A model generated the notes under the pieces. The model ran no database searches. It had not been told where the DNA came from and saw only the letters and a program-made list of their open reading frames with translations. Positions 6,290 through 7,931 of a stretch of 7,931 nt of DNA are shown here, piece after piece (the first letter of the stretch is position 1; the number at the start of each line of letters is the position of its first letter). The stretch is from positions 1-7,931 of the forward strand of contig DAHZZC010000628.1 of assembly GCA_027435495.1 (NCBI GenBank), written 5' to 3'. This DNA is from Planctomycetales bacterium (GTDB lineage Bacteria > Planctomycetota > Planctomycetia > Isosphaerales > Isosphaeraceae). The position numbers and the translations under genes are program-made.

Positions 6290-6312
6290 TGATTGACGTT
6301 CTGGCGGTCTGG

Positions 6313-7931
6313 TCACTTTCCGGCCAGGCGGATCTTTTCCTGGGCGGCAGCCAGGACCTTCGAGCCCAGGTTGAGGTAGTCGGTGACGATCCGGATGATC
6401 TCGTCGTTGTAGAAGTCGTTCGGCCAGATATCCCGCTCGATGAACTTCTTCTTCTTGCGATCCTTCTTGGCTTTCTCGTCGGCCGCCTTGTCCTCATCAT
6501 CATCCGGGATGAACTCGGCCTTGAATTTGGCCTCGTTCAACGAGATTTCGTGCCTCGCCTTGCGGTCGACAAACTTCTTGATCTGGTCATCAAGCTTCCG
6601 GAACTTCGCATCTTTCTTCCGACGCTCGTCCGAACGAGCCTTCAGGACGGTGATGAGATCGGCGGGGGTCTCTTCATAATCGTCGTGAGGGAGGGCAGCG
6701 ACGGTGTCGAACGAGACGGCGTTATCCATTTTCCCCTCGCCGAAGTCGCGATGATCGAGCATCGACGGCAGGTGGATGTGCGGCTTGACGCCGTGGATTT
6801 GCGTGCTCTCGCCATTGGCCCGGAAGAACTGCTGGATGGTGAGTTTCAGGGCGCCGTGGTTCCCGGCCTCGCCCCCGCCTGGCCCTCGATCGGCGAACCG
6901 CATCCGTCGGCGGCCATGCTCCTGGATCATGACAATGCTCTGGACCGTTCCCTTGCCGAAGGTACTGGCGTCGCCGATGATCAGGCCGCGATCGTAATCC
7001 TTGATCACACCGGCGAAAATCTCTGAGGCGCTGGCGCTGGCCTTGTCGATCAGGAGGACCAGCGGCCCGTCCCAGGCCATTCCACGTTCCTCGTCGTCGA
7101 GGTGCTTGACGCCGAGGGCTTCCTTCACCTGGACCACTGGGCCGGTGTCGATGAAGAGTCCTGATAGCGTCTTGGCTTCCTCGAGCAGGCCGCCGCCGTT
7201 GGAACGCAGGTCCATGACGACCAGTTCGACGCCGTCCTTGCGGAAGCCTTCCAGGATCTTGCGACAGTCGGCCGTCGCACTGACGGCTTCGGGATCACCC
7301 CGGAGCATGCCCATCGTGTCGCCGTAGAAGGCCGGCAGGTTGATGATCCCGAGCTTGTAGGCACGGTCCGGGCCCTTGGCCTCAAGGATCTTGCCCTTGG
7401 CGTGCTGTTCTTTCAGTTCGATGCGATCGCGCGTCAGCTCGTAAGTTCGTTTTTCCTTGGAGCCTTCAGGCAGGACAATCAAGCGGACCTTGGTCCCTCT
7501 TGGCCCTCGGATATAGCGAACGACGTCGCTGAGCTTCTTTTCGACGAGGTCGATTTCCTCGCCGTCGTCTTTCTGGATCGCGACGATCTTATCGTCGGGT
7601 TGAAGTCGGCCGTCGCGGTCCGCGGCGCCCCCCGGAATCACCTCGGCGACGACGGCGAACCCGTCCTCCGACATCAGCGACGCGCCGATTCCCTCAAGTG
7701 AAAGATGCAATTGCTGCATCAAGTCTTCAACCGTTTTCGATCCCATATAACTGGAATGCGCGTCGAGCGAAGTCGCCAGACTCGTCAGATAGATTTCAAG
7801 AAGATCCGTCATGTCGATCTGATGCACGGCCCGATTGCGGTCGTGATAGCGAACCGACAGCTTCTTCACGGCTTCGGTGAGATCGACCCCGTCGACCTTT
7901 TGTTCAAGTAAATCGAGTTTGATCCGTTTCC
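6313..7931 (-). CDS. prc: Tail-specific protease Prc (S41 family), N-terminus outside window
   Basis: The frame stays open past the GTG at 7867-7869 to the window edge, so that codon is internal and the 5' end is missing; 539 residues are visible. Numbering from 7869: the end of the N-terminal helical domain, with RYHDRNR and LATSLDAHSSYM (the family's LDPHS-YM motif); a PDZ domain at about 55-135 (GIGA, VIPGGAADRDGRLQPDDKI); and the S41 domain at about 170-370. Catalytic residues by comparison with E. coli Prc are Ser280 (SASASEIF), Asp291 (KDYDRG) and Lys306 (TFGKGTVQ). The C-terminal DUF3340-type domain (about 385-500) includes RHEISLNEA. Prc degrades or trims exported proteins from their C-termini in the periplasm. 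In the GVKP-D-I-LPS motif this protein has His instead of Asp. A charged Lys/Asp/Glu linker (455-475) interrupts the C-terminal domain. A strong terminator follows the gene. Confidence 0.95.
   Translation of the reverse strand, partial: KRIKLDLLEQKVDGVDLTEAVKKLSVRYHDRNRAVHQIDMTDLLEIYLTSLATSLDAHSSYMGSKTVEDLMQQLHLSLEGIGASLMSEDGFAVVAEVIPGGAADRDGRLQPDDKIVAIQKDDGEEIDLVEKKLSDVVRYIRGPRGTKVRLIVLPEGSKEKRTYELTRDRIELKEQHAKGKILEAKGPDRAYKLGIINLPAFYGDTMGMLRGDPEAVSATADCRKILEGFRKDGVELVVMDLRSNGGGLLEEAKTLSGLFIDTGPVVQVKEALGVKHLDDEERGMAWDGPLVLLIDKASASASEIFAGVIKDYDRGLIIGDASTFGKGTVQSIVMIQEHGRRRMRFADRGPGGGEAGNHGALKLTIQQFFRANGESTQIHGVKPHIHLPSMLDHRDFGEGKMDNAVSFDTVAALPHDDYEETPADLITVLKARSDERRKKDAKFRKLDDQIKKFVDRKARHEISLNEAKFKAEFIPDDDEDKAADEKAKKDRKKKKFIERDIWPNDFYNDEIIRIVTDYLNLGSKVLAAAQEKIRLAGK

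Larger units (their letters stand above)
5993..6312. other. Noncoding spacer between convergent genes
   Basis: This 320-base gap lies between the ends of the transaldolase and protease genes. It holds a terminator for each gene (6028-6055 and 6241-6289). The stretch between them, about 6060-6240, is visibly richer in A and T than the flanking genes, with runs such as GTTTTTAAAAG and GCTTTTTTG. A plus-strand reading frame crosses it, but it overlaps both hairpins, lacks a good ribosome binding site and resembles nothing I know. I see no tRNA or other RNA gene. Confidence 0.6.

Noticed and set aside
6014..6292. Plus-strand 92-residue frame in the tal-prc spacer, with a possible inner start at 6086
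   Set aside because: It runs through both terminator hairpins, has no well-placed ribosome binding site, and its product resembles nothing known. A small gene from 6086 cannot be fully excluded but is not supported.
6289..7026. Plus-strand 245-residue frame opposite prc
   Set aside because: Antisense to the catalytic and C-terminal domains of a clear Prc protease.
7867..7869. GTG at 7869 as the true start of prc
   Set aside because: The frame is open for 20 more codons to the window edge and those residues (KRIKLDLLEQ...) look like Prc N-terminal domain, so the start lies outside.

Overview
The window looks like high-GC bacterial chromosome. A member of the Planctomycetes, near the Isosphaeraceae, is the best guess. 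This is inferred from the pairing of a large membrane multiheme cytochrome/TPR protein with a CRTAC1-type lipoprotein, from the exported small protein, and from strong G/C preference at third codon positions. No rRNA or marker gene is present to prove it. There is no tRNA, rRNA, CRISPR array, transposase or phage gene.

Layout. (1) Positions 1-3321, minus strand: a two-gene operon. The first gene encodes a roughly 1034-residue protein with five membrane helices, five CXXCH heme c sites, a beta-rich middle and a TPR tail. Its stop codon overlaps, as ATGA, the start of a second gene that runs off the left edge. That second gene begins with a lipoprotein signal and the opening motif of CRTAC1/FG-GAP (ASPIC/UnbV) proteins. 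(2) 3484-3879, minus: a small secreted protein of unknown family. (3) 3967-4770, minus: a HAD-IIA (NagD-like) phosphatase. (4) 4771-5017: a divergent control region with a palindrome, short repeats and an extended -10 promoter. (5) 5018-5992, plus: a complete class I (TalB-type) transaldolase, followed by a hairpin terminator. (6) 5993-6312: the spacer between convergent genes, ending in a very strong hairpin terminator that serves the minus strand. (7) 6313 to the right edge, minus: a tail-specific (Prc/Tsp) S41 protease whose N-terminus lies outside the window.

How they work together. The cytochrome and lipoprotein genes are very probably co-translated and act at or outside the cytoplasmic membrane. 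The most interesting sequence signal is in the cytochrome's membrane part: four histidines are placed as in diheme cytochrome b four-helix bundles, which suggests one polypeptide that could pass electrons from quinol through heme b to periplasmic heme c. The transaldolase is the pentose phosphate pathway enzyme. The divergent HAD-IIA phosphatase could be a sugar-phosphate or metabolite-repair phosphatase related to the same pathway, which is inference only. Prc is a housekeeping envelope protease. Apart from the cytochrome/CRTAC1 module, the window is ordinary.
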